From Sphingomonas sp. AR_OL41 (GTDB lineage Bacteria > Pseudomonadota > Alphaproteobacteria > Sphingomonadales > Sphingomonadaceae), in the NCBI RefSeq assembly GCF_029911635.1, contig NZ_JARYTI010000019.1, forward strand, positions 1 to 64,000: a DNA stretch of 64,000 nt. Direction: 5' to 3'. The number at the start of each line of letters is the position of its first letter. The first letter of the stretch is position 1. Both the position numbers and the translations under genes were made by a program. Below, piece after piece: positions 1 to 7,594 of the stretch. The notes beneath the pieces were generated by a model, which saw only the letters and a list, made by a program, of their open reading frames with translations, was not told the origin of the DNA and searched no databases.

Positions 1-104
1 TGGCGGAACTGGGCGACGCTGGCGGCCAGGGTGCGGTGTAGGGCGGCGCGGTCGGGGGGCGTGGCGGGACGCGGGGCGGCGTCTCGTTTGGGACTCCCCC
101 TCAT
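1..104 (-). CDS. Possible N-terminal fragment of a gene running off the left edge
   Basis: An open frame on the minus strand starts at ATG 104 and stays open to base 1, reading MRGSPKRDAAPRPATPPDR and then a helical-looking stretch ending ASVAQFR. It lies downstream of the terminase small subunit-like gene on the same strand, so a packaging or portal gene would fit, but too little is present to tell. The ATG and first residues lie inside a repeat element (92-163), so the true start may differ or the frame may be spurious. Confidence 0.3.
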   Translation of the reverse strand, partial: MRGSPKRDAAPRPATPPDRAALHRTLAASVAQFR

Positions 105-163
105 CCGCCCCTGCGGGGCACCTTCTCCCGCCGACATAGAAGTATTTTCCGGGGGAGAAGGGG
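92..163. repeat. Intergenic repeat element, family 1
   Basis: The sequence CCCCCTCATCCGCCCCTGCG, followed by a CCTTCTCCCG block and then an inverted GGGGGAGAAGGGG block, can fold back on itself. Closely related copies lie at 47051-47104 and 47135-47201. Such short dispersed palindromic units are common between sphingomonad genes. When translated they give false starts of the type MRGSPKR. Confidence 0.65.
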
Positions 164-183
164 TTTCAGCCGTCGCCTGCGGT

Positions 184-648
184 TCAGCCATGGTCGCCGG
201 CGGCGCGGGCGACGTTGGCGAGCGCCTCGGCGAGGCGATCGGCGAGGTCGTGGTTGGTGTCTTGCGGCTCGGCGCGGCCGCTCCACTGGTCCGGCCTGCG
301 CAGCGCGAGCCAGCGGAAGGCGGCGGCGCTTTCAGCATGTTTATGGCGGGTGACGGGGATGGCGAGCGGCTCCTTCGCGCCGAACGGCAGCAGGATGCGC
401 GTCTCGCGATATTCATAACCGACGGCGCGGCGATAGAGCGCGTAGGTGACGCGCATGTCGGCATCGTCGCGGCCGGCCTCCCGCGCCTCGGGCATGGCGG
501 GGTAGCGCGCGCACCAGCGGGCCAGCGTCGATGCGCTGACGCCGAGGAGGAACGCGACCTGCGCGTCGGTGGCGCCGATCTCCCACGCCATGCGGGCGCG
601 CAGGGCGTGATCGGCGGTGTAGCGGGTGGGGCGGCCGGTGTTTTTCAT
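184..648 (-). CDS. Phage terminase small subunit-like HTH protein
   Basis: This 154-residue protein opens with GRPTRYTADHALRARMAWE and an HTH-like segment (GATDAQVAFLLGVSASTLAR, about residues 25-45). It continues with a YRRAVGYEY segment and an AAFRWLALRRPDQW segment near residue 110. That order (GRPxxYT, GATDxxxAxxxGVSxxTxxRW, YxRAxGY, FWLKxRRPxxW) is the known pattern of phage terminase small subunits, which bind packaging sites and recruit the large subunit. No recognisable large subunit, portal or capsid gene is visible beside it, although the frame at 1-104 is cut by the edge. The call rests on remembered family motifs, not on a search. Confidence 0.7.
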   Translation of the reverse strand: MKNTGRPTRYTADHALRARMAWEIGATDAQVAFLLGVSASTLARWCARYPAMPEAREAGRDDADMRVTYALYRRAVGYEYRETRILLPFGAKEPLAIPVTRHKHAESAAAFRWLALRRPDQWSGRAEPQDTNHDLADRLAEALANVARAAGDHG

Positions 649-763
649 GGGCGCTGGGATAGCGCGGCGGACGATGCGGTTGAATCAATGCGTGCGGTGC
701 AATCGGCCTTCAACGTCGCGCGCGATCGTCATGACCGGCTTCTCGACGGCGCTCGAAACGAAC

Positions 764-783
764 GGGGTGGCTAAAATCACCCC
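764..783. terminator. Weak hairpin beyond the 787-1050 gene
   Basis: GGGGTG (764-769) and CACCCC (778-783) form a 6-bp stem with an 8-base loop directly after the stop codon of the minus-strand gene at 787-1050. There is no clear U-tract, so this may be only a weak terminator. Confidence 0.3.
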
Positions 784-786
784 GCG

Positions 787-1050
787 CTAGATATCGCCGT
801 CGACCGGGCGGCGCAGGTTGAGCGCGTCATATTGATCGAGCAGCGCGTTGACGTCGTCGATCACCGCCTGTTGCTCGGCGCGATGGCGGGCGGTGGCATC
901 CTGCGTCGGCACGCCGCCGCGCCCGTCATGGATGGTGAAGCCCTGGTCGATCAGCCACAGCGCATCGGCGGCGCGGGCGCGCTGGCGGCGCAGGTGGAAC
1001 GCCCAATGCTCGATCAGCCCCGAAGGGACCAGACGCTCGATTTCAGTCAC
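787..1050 (-). CDS. Hypothetical protein in the phage-like block
   Basis: This 87-residue protein is rich in Arg, Asp and Ala and has no signal peptide or membrane segment. A likely helical N-terminal half is followed by a coiled-coil-like segment (AEQQAVIDDVNALLDQYDAL). It lies on the same strand as the terminase-like gene, about 140 bases upstream of it, so it probably belongs to the same remnant. I do not recognise the family and no function is proposed. Confidence 0.55.
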   Translation of the reverse strand: MTEIERLVPSGLIEHWAFHLRRQRARAADALWLIDQGFTIHDGRGGVPTQDATARHRAEQQAVIDDVNALLDQYDALNLRRPVDGDI

Positions 1051-1234
1051 GCCAACGCCCCACCCCGTCCAACCGCCGGCTGAGCCCGGCGCACCGCGTC
1101 GCCATAGCGCGCGATCGGCGCGGGGCGAAAGCGGGCGCGGGGCGGTGGCACGTAAAAAATGCGCGCGGCGGCGGGGGCGGCAACGCTTCGGCGCGCCGCA
1201 CGTTGAACGGTCTAACTCAACCGGGAGACGTGCG

Positions 1235-1393
1235 ATGGACGCAGGATGGCCCGAGGCGGCGAATCGACGGTTGCGCGCGCTGTTGTGGCAAGGCCGGTCG
1301 ATCGGCGAGTTGGCGCTGCGGCTGGGGCGGCCGGCGGGCGAGGTGACGCAGCAGATGCGGCGGCTCGGGCTGGCGGTGCCGACGCCGCTTTAA
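1235..1393 (+). CDS. Short GcrA-like HTH protein
   Basis: This 52-residue protein starts at ATG 1235 after a GGGAGA ribosome-binding site at 1223-1228. Its whole length is one HTH: an N-terminal tryptophan, LRALLWQGRSIGELALRLGR, then VTQQMRRLGL. This resembles the N-terminal DNA-binding segment of GcrA-type alphaproteobacterial regulators (LWxxGxSxxxIAxxLG, then VxxxxxRLGL), but the C-terminal part of GcrA is absent. It may be a small accessory DNA-binding protein. It is divergent from the phage-like genes to its left. Confidence 0.6.
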   Translation: MDAGWPEAANRRLRALLWQGRSIGELALRLGRPAGEVTQQMRRLGLAVPTPL

Positions 1394-1578
1394 ACGCGGC
1401 GGAATTGCGGCGTTCAGCCGTGCGCGACGCGCACGCCTGTACGAACGCGCCAAAAACGCGTAGGGCGCACGGGCAACGTCGTATGCGACGGATAGCGGAA
1501 GCCATTCCCTTGTCCCTTTCCTGCCTCACGCCGGCCGCGTCCCGAGACGCGCGCCGACCTCAACGAAAAGGACCTGTC

Positions 1579-1785
1579 ATGGTCAACGGTACCGTAAAAT
1601 TCTTCAATAACGACAAGGGCTATGGCTTCATTGCGCCCGATGGCGGCGGCAACGATGCGTTCGTCCACATCACCGCGCTCGAGCGCGCCGGCCTCAGCAC
1701 GCTGACCGAAAACCAGAAGGTTTCCTACGACGTCGAGCCCGACAAGCGCGGCAAGATGTCGGCCGTCAACCTCCAGGCACTTTGA
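1579..1785 (+). CDS. Cold-shock domain protein (CspA family)
   Basis: This 68-residue single-domain cold-shock protein would bind single-stranded RNA or DNA and melt mRNA structure. The two nucleic-acid-binding motifs are visible: RNP1 as KGYGFI (residues 13-18) and RNP2 as DAFVHI (27-32). The opening NGTVKFFN and closing VNLQAL strands are typical. The start at 1579 was chosen because the protein then begins exactly at the domain and an AAAAGGAC purine run precedes it. About 185 bases separate it from the upstream gene, leaving room for the long 5' leader common in csp genes. No thermosensor fold can be shown by eye. Confidence 0.93.
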   Translation: MVNGTVKFFNNDKGYGFIAPDGGGNDAFVHITALERAGLSTLTENQKVSYDVEPDKRGKMSAVNLQAL

Positions 1786-1970
1786 TCGACGCGCCGGGGC
1801 ACCCGACACCGGGCGCCCCGGCACTGATCGCGGCATCGCGCGGCCACGCGGCCGGCGCCGGTGCCGCACACCGACATGATCGCCTGCGACCCGCAGCCCG
1901 CACGAGCGGCGCGGGCGTCGGCGGCGCGACGCGTGGTGGCGCGGCGCATGCCCAGAAAGACCACGCCCCG

Positions 1971-2675
1971 ATGCACGCCAGCGAACATATCGACACCGCC
2001 GACATCCCCGGCGGCGGGCAATTGCGCCTGATGCGTTATGGCAAGAATTTCTCGATCGAATTTGGCGAGGACGAGCTGATGGGCAGCCAGGCGCCGCAAT
2101 CCGAACAGGCGCTGGCCGACCTTGCCGCGCACCGCACGGCGGGCAAGCAGGATCGCGTGCTGATCGGCGGGCTCGGCATGGGTTTCACGCTCGGCGCCGC
2201 GCTGACCGCCTTTCCGGCACACACGCGGATCGTCGTTGCCGAGCTGGTGCCGCAGGTGGTGACCTGGGCGAAGGGGCCGCTGGCGCATCTGTTCGGCGAT
2301 TATCTCAGCGACCCGCGCGTGACGATCGCGGTGCGCGACGTGCACGACGTCATCGCCGCCGCACCGGGCGGGTTCGACGCGATCCTGCTCGACGTCGACA
2401 ATGGCCCGGACGGCTTCATCCACCCGGCCAATGACCGGCTCTATTGCAACTGGGGCCTGCGCGACGCCCATGCCGCGCTGCGCCCCGGCGGGGTGCTGGC
2501 GATCTGGTCGGCGTACCGCGACGATGCGTTCGTCGAGCGGCTCAAGGCGGTGGGGTTCAGCGTCGAGGAAGCGACCGTGCCCGACGGTGGCAATGCGGAG
2601 CGCTCGCCCTACACGATCTGGCTGGCGGGCAAGGCGGCCGAACCGGCGCGCCAGGCGGCGCTGGCGGCGGCCTAG
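1971..2675 (+). CDS. Spermidine synthase-like methyltransferase-fold protein
   Basis: This is a 234-residue cytosolic protein with a Rossmann SAM/dcSAM-binding core: the glycine motif GGLGMGF near residue 66, an acidic strand end VVAELVPQVV, and DAILLDVDNGPDGF as the motif that usually carries the catalytic acidic residues in polyamine aminopropyltransferases. A later LRPGGVLAIWSAY segment is also typical. It is shorter than classical SpeE and lacks the full N-terminal beta domain, so polyamine synthesis is not certain. An upstream in-frame extension to 1782 overlaps the csp stop and looks non-coding, so ATG 1971 is preferred. No other polyamine gene is adjacent. Confidence 0.75.
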   Translation: MHASEHIDTADIPGGGQLRLMRYGKNFSIEFGEDELMGSQAPQSEQALADLAAHRTAGKQDRVLIGGLGMGFTLGAALTAFPAHTRIVVAELVPQVVTWAKGPLAHLFGDYLSDPRVTIAVRDVHDVIAAAPGGFDAILLDVDNGPDGFIHPANDRLYCNWGLRDAHAALRPGGVLAIWSAYRDDAFVERLKAVGFSVEEATVPDGGNAERSPYTIWLAGKAAEPARQAALAAA

Positions 2676-2687
2676 CGCCAGATCGCC

Positions 2688-3788
2688 TCAATGGGGCGCC
2701 ATCACCGCCGCGACCGGGCGGCGCAGCGAATAGGGCAGCAGCGGGCCGTGGCCGAAGCGCATCACGATGTCGGGGCGCTTGTCCGCCATGCCGACCAGCC
2801 GCGCGAGATCGGGGCGCAGTGCTGCGTCCTCTACGGGTTGGTTGATGAAGGCGGTGCGCAGGCCGAGCGCGGTCGCCTGGAGCGCGAAGCGCTGGCAGGC
2901 GCGACCAACCTGCACCCAGTGCGCGCGGTCGGCGCGGTCGCCGACGAACACCGCAACGCCGGCCGAGGAGCGGAGCTGGCGGGCATATTGATCATTCTGC
3001 GCGGCGGCGGTGACGAACAGGTCGAAGGCGCGCGGGCCGAGCCATGACGGCAGTGCCGGGTTGCCGCTGGCGACGCTGTACAGCCCGTCGCCATGGCGCA
3101 ACGCCGCGCGCGGGTTAAAGCGCAGCCACGCCTTCAATTCGCGGACGAAGGCCGGATCGGCCATTTGCGCGCTGTTGCCGGCGACGACGAGATCGCGGAC
3201 GCGGTCGAGCTGCGGGCGATCGGTCAGCAACACCAGCGCGACGCCGGGGACCGCGGCGGCGCGGGCCAAAGCGGCAAGATCGGCGGCGGCGACCGGGCGG
3301 CCGTCATAATCGGCGCGGGTCGACTGGCGGCGCGGGATCGCGTCGCAGAGTGCCGAAGCCTCGCGCGGGCCGGGCTGGTGCGCGAAGCCGATCGCGCCGG
3401 CGCCACTCTCGTCGAACAGCACCTCGCCATGGTGGCCGGTGGCGGCGGCGGCGAGTGCGAGATTCTCCGCCGCGCAACCGAGGCTGACGAACAGGTGATG
3501 GTCGTCGGGATCGACCACGGGGGTGCGGCGCGTAAAATCGGGGTGGAGCGTGATGTTGCCCGGCGCAACGGCGAAGAACCAGGGCTGGCTATTGTGGCCA
3601 TTGGGGGCGAGCGTGGCGTAGCGGATCAGTTCGGGCAGCGAGGGTTGCGCAGCGAGCGTGGCACGCAGAGCGCGCGCCGCCGCGTCATAATCGGCCGCCG
3701 AGCCCATCCGCCGCCGCATGTCCCACCACGCCGCCCCGCCGCCCGCGACCAGCGCGCCGCCGCCGAGCAGGAAATGTCGTCGGTTCAT
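2688..3788 (-). CDS. Tat-exported nitroreductase-like protein (Acg-type FMN oxidoreductase)
   Basis: This 366-residue protein has a twin-arginine signal (MNRRHFLLGGGALVAGGGAA) and so should be folded with its cofactor before export to the periplasm. The mature part has nitroreductase-like features: ATLAPNGHNSQPWFF, which corresponds to the FMN-binding RxSxRxF/PSxxNxQPW region, then SLGCAAENLALAAAATG and a late QPVEDAALRPDLARL segment. It matches proteins annotated as Acg-family FMN-binding oxidoreductases; the substrate is unknown. The start is set at 3788 because the RR motif follows at once. An upstream reading to 4289 runs antisense into the next gene. A perfect palindrome TTGCCGCGGCAA (3804-3815) lies just before the start. 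Confidence 0.8.
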   Translation of the reverse strand: MNRRHFLLGGGALVAGGGAAWWDMRRRMGSAADYDAAARALRATLAAQPSLPELIRYATLAPNGHNSQPWFFAVAPGNITLHPDFTRRTPVVDPDDHHLFVSLGCAAENLALAAAATGHHGEVLFDESGAGAIGFAHQPGPREASALCDAIPRRQSTRADYDGRPVAAADLAALARAAAVPGVALVLLTDRPQLDRVRDLVVAGNSAQMADPAFVRELKAWLRFNPRAALRHGDGLYSVASGNPALPSWLGPRAFDLFVTAAAQNDQYARQLRSSAGVAVFVGDRADRAHWVQVGRACQRFALQATALGLRTAFINQPVEDAALRPDLARLVGMADKRPDIVMRFGHGPLLPYSLRRPVAAVMAPH

Positions 3789-3803
3789 GTCTTGCTCCGA
3801 TAA

Positions 3804-3815
3804 TTGCCGCGGCAA
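3804..3815. promoter_or_regulatory. Perfect 12-bp palindrome in a divergent promoter region
   Basis: TTGCCGCGGCAA lies 15 bases upstream of the Tat nitroreductase start and inside the region shared with the divergent dehalogenase gene. Its place and symmetry fit an operator, but nothing shows which protein would bind. Confidence 0.25.
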
Positions 3816-4000
3816 AGCGACCGACGCGCGGGCATTATCATCGCCGTCGGGCGCGGCAGCTACGCAATGCTCCCGATGACGCGCGCGCCATTGCGCATTG
3901 GCGGCGGCCGGATATATTGGCACGATCAATGCCATAAATCTCGACGCGGCGGGGCACGGGCCCAGCGCGTGGCGGGGTCGATGCTCTGGGGGGAATATCG

Positions 4001-4885
4001 ATGAAAGCCTTGCGCCCGTCCGACGCGCCGTTTCGCGACCTGCCTGATTTTCCCTTTGCGCCGCATTACGCCGAGATCGGCGACGGGCTGCGCGTGCATT
4101 ATGTCGATGAGGGGCCGCGCGACGCGCCGGTGGTGCTGATGCTGCACGGCGAGCCGACCTGGAGCTATCTCTACCGCCACATGATCGGCCCGGTCGCGGC
4201 GGCGGGGTTTCGCGCGGTCGCGCCCGACCTGATCGGCTTTGGCCGATCGGACAAGCCGGTGGCGCGGGGCGACTATAGCTATGCCGCACAGGTCGGCTGG
4301 ATGCGCGCCTGGATCGAGACGCTCGACCTCAACCGCATCGTGCTGGTGTGCCAGGATTGGGGGTCGCTGATCGGGCTGCGGCTGGTCGCGGCGATGCCCG
4401 AGCGCTTCGCGGGCGTGGTGCTGTCCAATGGCGGGCTGCCCGAGGGCCAGGCGGCGCCGCGCGCCTTTGCGCTGTGGCGTGCCTTTTCGCGCTGGAGCCC
4501 GATCTTCCCGATCGGCCGCATCGTCCAGGCCGGTACCAAGCGGCAGCTCTCGCCGGCCGAGATCGCGGCCTATGACGCGCCCTTCCCCGACCGCGCGTCG
4601 AAGGTCGCGGCGCGGATCTTCCCGTCCTTCGTGCCGCTGGGCGACAATGTCGCGGTGCCCGACCAGCGCGCCGCCTGGGCGGTGCTCGAGCAATGGCACA
4701 AGCCGTTTCTGTGCTGCTTCAGCGACGGCGACCCGATCACGCGCGGTGCCGACGCGCCGTTTCGCGAGCGCATACCCGGCGCGGCGGGCATGGCGCATGC
4801 CACGCTGCACGGCGGGCATTTCATCCAGGAAGACGATCCGGGCGGGTTCGTCGCCGCGACACTCGCGGTGGCGGCGCTGGTCTGA
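4001..4885 (+). CDS. Haloalkane dehalogenase (alpha/beta hydrolase)
   Basis: This 294-residue cytosolic alpha/beta hydrolase would replace halogen on an alkane by hydroxyl. HGEPTW (49-54) is the oxyanion motif of DhlA-type dehalogenases. The nucleophile is Asp119 in CQDWGS, with Trp120 as first halide-holding residue. Asp244 in FSDGDPIT is the likely acid and His273 in GGHFIQED the base. All three catalytic positions are therefore present and the length is usual for the family. Physiological substrates of these enzymes are often unknown and no haloacid dehalogenase is nearby. A close homologue such as an epoxide hydrolase is less likely because of the HGEPTW and QDWG motifs. Confidence 0.88.
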   Translation: MKALRPSDAPFRDLPDFPFAPHYAEIGDGLRVHYVDEGPRDAPVVLMLHGEPTWSYLYRHMIGPVAAAGFRAVAPDLIGFGRSDKPVARGDYSYAAQVGWMRAWIETLDLNRIVLVCQDWGSLIGLRLVAAMPERFAGVVLSNGGLPEGQAAPRAFALWRAFSRWSPIFPIGRIVQAGTKRQLSPAEIAAYDAPFPDRASKVAARIFPSFVPLGDNVAVPDQRAAWAVLEQWHKPFLCCFSDGDPITRGADAPFRERIPGAAGMAHATLHGGHFIQEDDPGGFVAATLAVAALV

Positions 4886-4944
4886 GCGGCATCGCCGCCC
4901 GCACCGCACATTCGCCGCGAAGATTACAGCAATATTCTCTTAAT

Positions 4945-4961
4945 CCATGTTTATCTCATGG
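4945..4961. promoter_or_regulatory. Inverted repeat in an A/T-rich promoter region
   Basis: CCATG-TTTATCT-CATGG lies in an unusually A/T-rich stretch (4920-4985) about 120 bases upstream of the Crp/Fnr-type gene. It may be a regulator site or part of its promoter. This is suggestive only. Confidence 0.25.
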
Positions 4962-5079
4962 TTTATTATCACAGCGACACGCACGATGTTTGCGCCTAGG
5001 CTAAGACCATCATCGGCCCTGATTTATGGCTGCCGGTGGCTGAGAGATGCGATACGCTCCTGCCCCTATGGGAGGGAGC

Positions 5080-5826
5080 ATGTACCGTATCGATCCGATC
5101 CTCGCACCGATGGCCGAGACACTCGGACGCTGGCTACCGCTGGACGGAGACCCGCACGCCGCGATCCTCGCGCTGCCGCACGTCGTCCGGACGCTCCGCG
5201 CGGGCGAATTCATGGTGCGCGAGGACGATCGGCCGCGGCACTCCTGCCTGTTGCTCTCGGGCTTCGCGGTTCGCCACAAGGTGGCCGGTAATGGCGCCAG
5301 GCAGATCATCGCGCTGCACATGGCGGGCGACCTGATCGACCTTTTCCAGTCGATGCCCCCGCGTGCCGACCATAATGTCCAGGCGCTCGGCGCGGTGCGA
5401 ATGGCGCTGATCCCGATCGACGCGCTGCGCGCGCTGGCTGCGCGGACGTCGGAGATCGACCAGGCGCTGCGGCTGGAATGCCTGCTCGAGGCGGCGATCC
5501 TGCGCGAATGGATGCTCAATCTCGGGCGCCGCGACGCGCGCACGCGCACCGCGCATATTGTGTGCGAACTGGCGATCAGGCTGCAGCGCGCCAATCTAGG
5601 CGCGCGCGACCATTTCGACCTGCCGCTGACGCAGGAGCAACTCGCCGATGCGCTGGCGCTGACCAATGTCCATGTCAGCCGCATGTTCAAGGCACTCGCC
5701 GCGGAAGGGCTGATCGTGCGGGAAAATCGCCGCGTATCGATCCTCGACTTCGCGCGACTTGCGACGGTCGGCGATTTCGATGCGCGTTACCTCAACTTGG
5801 AACGGTACGGGCCGTTGGCAGATTGA
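5080..5826 (+). CDS. Crp/Fnr-family transcriptional regulator
   Basis: This 248-residue protein has an N-terminal cyclic-nucleotide-binding-type beta barrel (FMVREDDRPRHSCLLLSGFA through GDLIDLFQSM), a long dimer helix, and a C-terminal winged helix with LTQEQLADALALTNVHVSRM as recognition region. The iron-sulfur cysteines of Fnr are not seen, so oxygen sensing by a cluster is unlikely; the signal is unknown. The GGAGGGAG at 5071 places the start at 5080 rather than at the upstream ATG 5047. It is a single gene between the dehalogenase and a small basic protein, with no obvious target beside it. Confidence 0.88.
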   Translation: MYRIDPILAPMAETLGRWLPLDGDPHAAILALPHVVRTLRAGEFMVREDDRPRHSCLLLSGFAVRHKVAGNGARQIIALHMAGDLIDLFQSMPPRADHNVQALGAVRMALIPIDALRALAARTSEIDQALRLECLLEAAILREWMLNLGRRDARTRTAHIVCELAIRLQRANLGARDHFDLPLTQEQLADALALTNVHVSRMFKALAAEGLIVRENRRVSILDFARLATVGDFDARYLNLERYGPLAD

Positions 5827-5829
5827 CGG

Positions 5830-6039
5830 TCAGGCCTTGGCGACGGGCTTGGTTGCCTTGGCCGGGGCCAGCGCCGCGATGCGGGCGGCCGAACGGGCGG
5901 CGACCTGCGCGGCGAGCGCGCGCTTGTGACGATTGTTGGCGGTGCGCAGCTTGCCCATGGGGACGTCCAATTCTGTCGATGAGGTGTCGCGGCGCGGCCG
6001 GATGCCGGCCGTCGCGGTAACGTACGCGTCCTTGGTCAT
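5830..6039 (-). CDS. Small basic Ala/Lys/Arg-rich protein
   Basis: This 69-residue protein has an ordered-looking N-terminal part (DTSSTELDVPMGKLRTANNR) and a very basic, alanine-rich tail that could contact nucleic acid. There is no signal peptide. It converges with the Crp/Fnr gene, with three bases between the stops. The family is not recognised; function unknown. Confidence 0.55.
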   Translation of the reverse strand: MTKDAYVTATAGIRPRRDTSSTELDVPMGKLRTANNRHKRALAAQVAARSAARIAALAPAKATKPVAKA

Positions 6040-6118
6040 GTTCGCGCGCGGCGTACAAGTTTAATCGCCCGGCCGGGCCGCGCTGGCCGCGACGCCGCCG
6101 ATCGGCTAGCGCCGGCGC

Positions 6119-7006
6119 ATGGCCAAAATCTTCATCCTCGGCGACGTCCGCAAGGGCGGGCTGCTGGCGCTGGCCGCCGCCGCGCTGTTCGGCCTGTCGA
6201 CGCCCGCCGCAAAGGCGATCGTCGGCAATGTCGCACCGCTCGTGCTGGCGGGGTTGCTGTATCTCGGCTCGGGGCTTGGCCTGTTACTGTTCCGCCTGCT
6301 GCGTGGCGAGGGTGGCGTGGCGCTTGAGCGGCGCGACCTGCCCTGGCTGGCGGGCGCGGTGCTGTTCGGCGGCGGTCTGGGGCCGGCGCTGCTGATGTGG
6401 GGGCTGGTACGCACGACCGGGTCGGCGGCGTCGCTGCTGCTGACGCTGGAGGGCGTGTTCACCGCGCTGATCGCATGGATCGTGTTTCGCGAGCCGTTCA
6501 ACCGGCGGATCGGGCTGGGCATGGCGGCGATCTTCATCGGCGCTGTCGTGCTCGCACTGCGCGGGCCGCCCGGCGCGGCGGCGAGTTGGGGCGCGGCGGC
6601 GGTCGCCGCGGCGTGCCTGTGCTGGGCGATCGACAATAATTGCACCTCGCGCATATCGCATGTCGACGCGCCGACGCTGGCGATGATCAAGGGGCTGGTC
6701 GCCGGGTCGGTCAATGTCGTGCTGGGGCTGGCGATCGGCGGGGCGATGCCGGGGATCGGCCCGGTCGCCGCGGCCGGCGCGGTCGGGCTGCTCGGTTACG
6801 GGCTGAGCCTCGTGCTGTTCGTGCTGGCACTGCGCGAGGTCGGCGCAGCGCGCACCGGCGCCTATTTCTCGACCGCCCCGTTCCTCGGCGCGGTGCTCGG
6901 CGTGGTCGCGCTGCACGAGCCGCTGACGGTGACGCTGATCGTCGCGGGGCTGTTGATGGCGTTCGGCGTGTATCTGCACCTGACCGAACCGGCGGCGGAG
7001 GGCTAA
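6119..7006 (+). CDS. EamA/DMT-family inner-membrane transporter
   Basis: This 295-residue protein has about ten hydrophobic segments in two tandem EamA-type halves (roughly 15-140 and 150-290). Typical marks are the early AALFGLSTPAAKAI segment, FTALIAWIVFREPFNRR at the end of the first half and LHEPLT near the end of the second. Members export amino acids, nucleosides or other metabolites; the substrate cannot be read from sequence. It ends seven bases before the convergent Met/His-rich gene and is divergent from the small basic protein. Confidence 0.87.
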   Translation: MAKIFILGDVRKGGLLALAAAALFGLSTPAAKAIVGNVAPLVLAGLLYLGSGLGLLLFRLLRGEGGVALERRDLPWLAGAVLFGGGLGPALLMWGLVRTTGSAASLLLTLEGVFTALIAWIVFREPFNRRIGLGMAAIFIGAVVLALRGPPGAAASWGAAAVAAACLCWAIDNNCTSRISHVDAPTLAMIKGLVAGSVNVVLGLAIGGAMPGIGPVAAAGAVGLLGYGLSLVLFVLALREVGAARTGAYFSTAPFLGAVLGVVALHEPLTVTLIVAGLLMAFGVYLHLTEPAAEG

Positions 7007-7012
7007 ACCGGA

Positions 7013-7335
7013 TCAGTGGCGGTGCGAGCGTCGCGCCGCGCGGTGCTTTTTGTGCATCGCGTGATGGCGCATGCATTCCTTCATCATCTCAGGCGACATC
7101 ATGCCGGCCTTCACGCCATCCATACCGCCGGCCGGCGCCGCCTGACCCTGCGGAGCATTCTTGGCGGGCGGCGTAGCCATCTTCATCGGCGGCATGGGCG
7201 GCATCGGCTTGGCGGGATCGGCCGGCGCGGTGGTGGTAGCGGGCGGCGTGGCCGGATGGTGGTCGACCTGGTCATCGGCCTGGGCGAATGCCGGCGCGGC
7301 GAGCATGAATGCGGCGCAGAGCAAACCGGGGTCAT
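7013..7335 (-). pseudogene. Exported Met/His-rich protein, reading frame broken near its start
   Basis: The readable frame (7013-7324, TTG start) encodes a signal peptide (LLCAAFMLAAPAFAQA), a Pro/Met-rich linker (PAKPMPPMPPMKM), and a tail with MMSPEMMKECMRHHAMHKK. Such Met, His and Cys clusters suit periplasmic copper binding, and the CueR/CopA genes lie next door. The only ATG with a good ribosome-binding site (AAGGA, then ATG at 7335-7333) is in another frame. One extra base in the GGGG run at 7328-7331 would join ATG to the signal peptide as MTPGLLCAAF. This is either a real frameshift, a TTG-started gene, or an assembly error. Confidence 0.6.
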
Positions 7336-7522
7336 GGCTATTTCCTTGTGCGAGGTCCGCAGCGTCAATCGAACGATGCGTGCGTGCATCGCGGCGTTAT
7401 CCTCCCATGGTCGTAGTACCGGCGCGCGCGCGCCGATCTACGCAATGGTCCCGATGCAGGTGCTGACGCGTTGATCTGACCGCGCACGAACCACATTTCG
7501 CCGGTTACCAAGGAGCATCACC

Positions 7523-7594
7523 ATGGCGCATCATCAACGCCCGGCCGCGCCGGTGAAGTATGGGCACGACCACGGTGCGACGAGCCACGCCGCA
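7523..7594 (+). pseudogene. Possible remnant of a copA-like gene start
   Basis: ATG 7523 follows a strong AAGGAG site and reads MAHHQRPAAPVKYGHDHG, a His-rich N-terminus. The leader and first codons (GGAGCAT-ACCATGGC-CATCA) closely match those of the CopA gene at 8128-8150. The frame then runs on antisense through cueR to 8008, with no DPVCGM or membrane segments. A truncated duplicate of a copper ATPase or YHS-protein start is the simplest reading, but a short His-rich metal-binding peptide cannot be excluded. Confidence 0.3.

Noticed and set aside
31..774. 247-residue plus-strand open frame covering the terminase-like gene
   Set aside because: Composition is Gly/Ala/Arg-rich without motifs; the antisense gene has clear family motifs. 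It is a high-G+C shadow.
3789..4289. Long N-terminal extension of the Tat nitroreductase
   Set aside because: It is Arg/Pro-rich, runs antisense through the dehalogenase start, and would bury the twin-arginine signal, which must be N-terminal.
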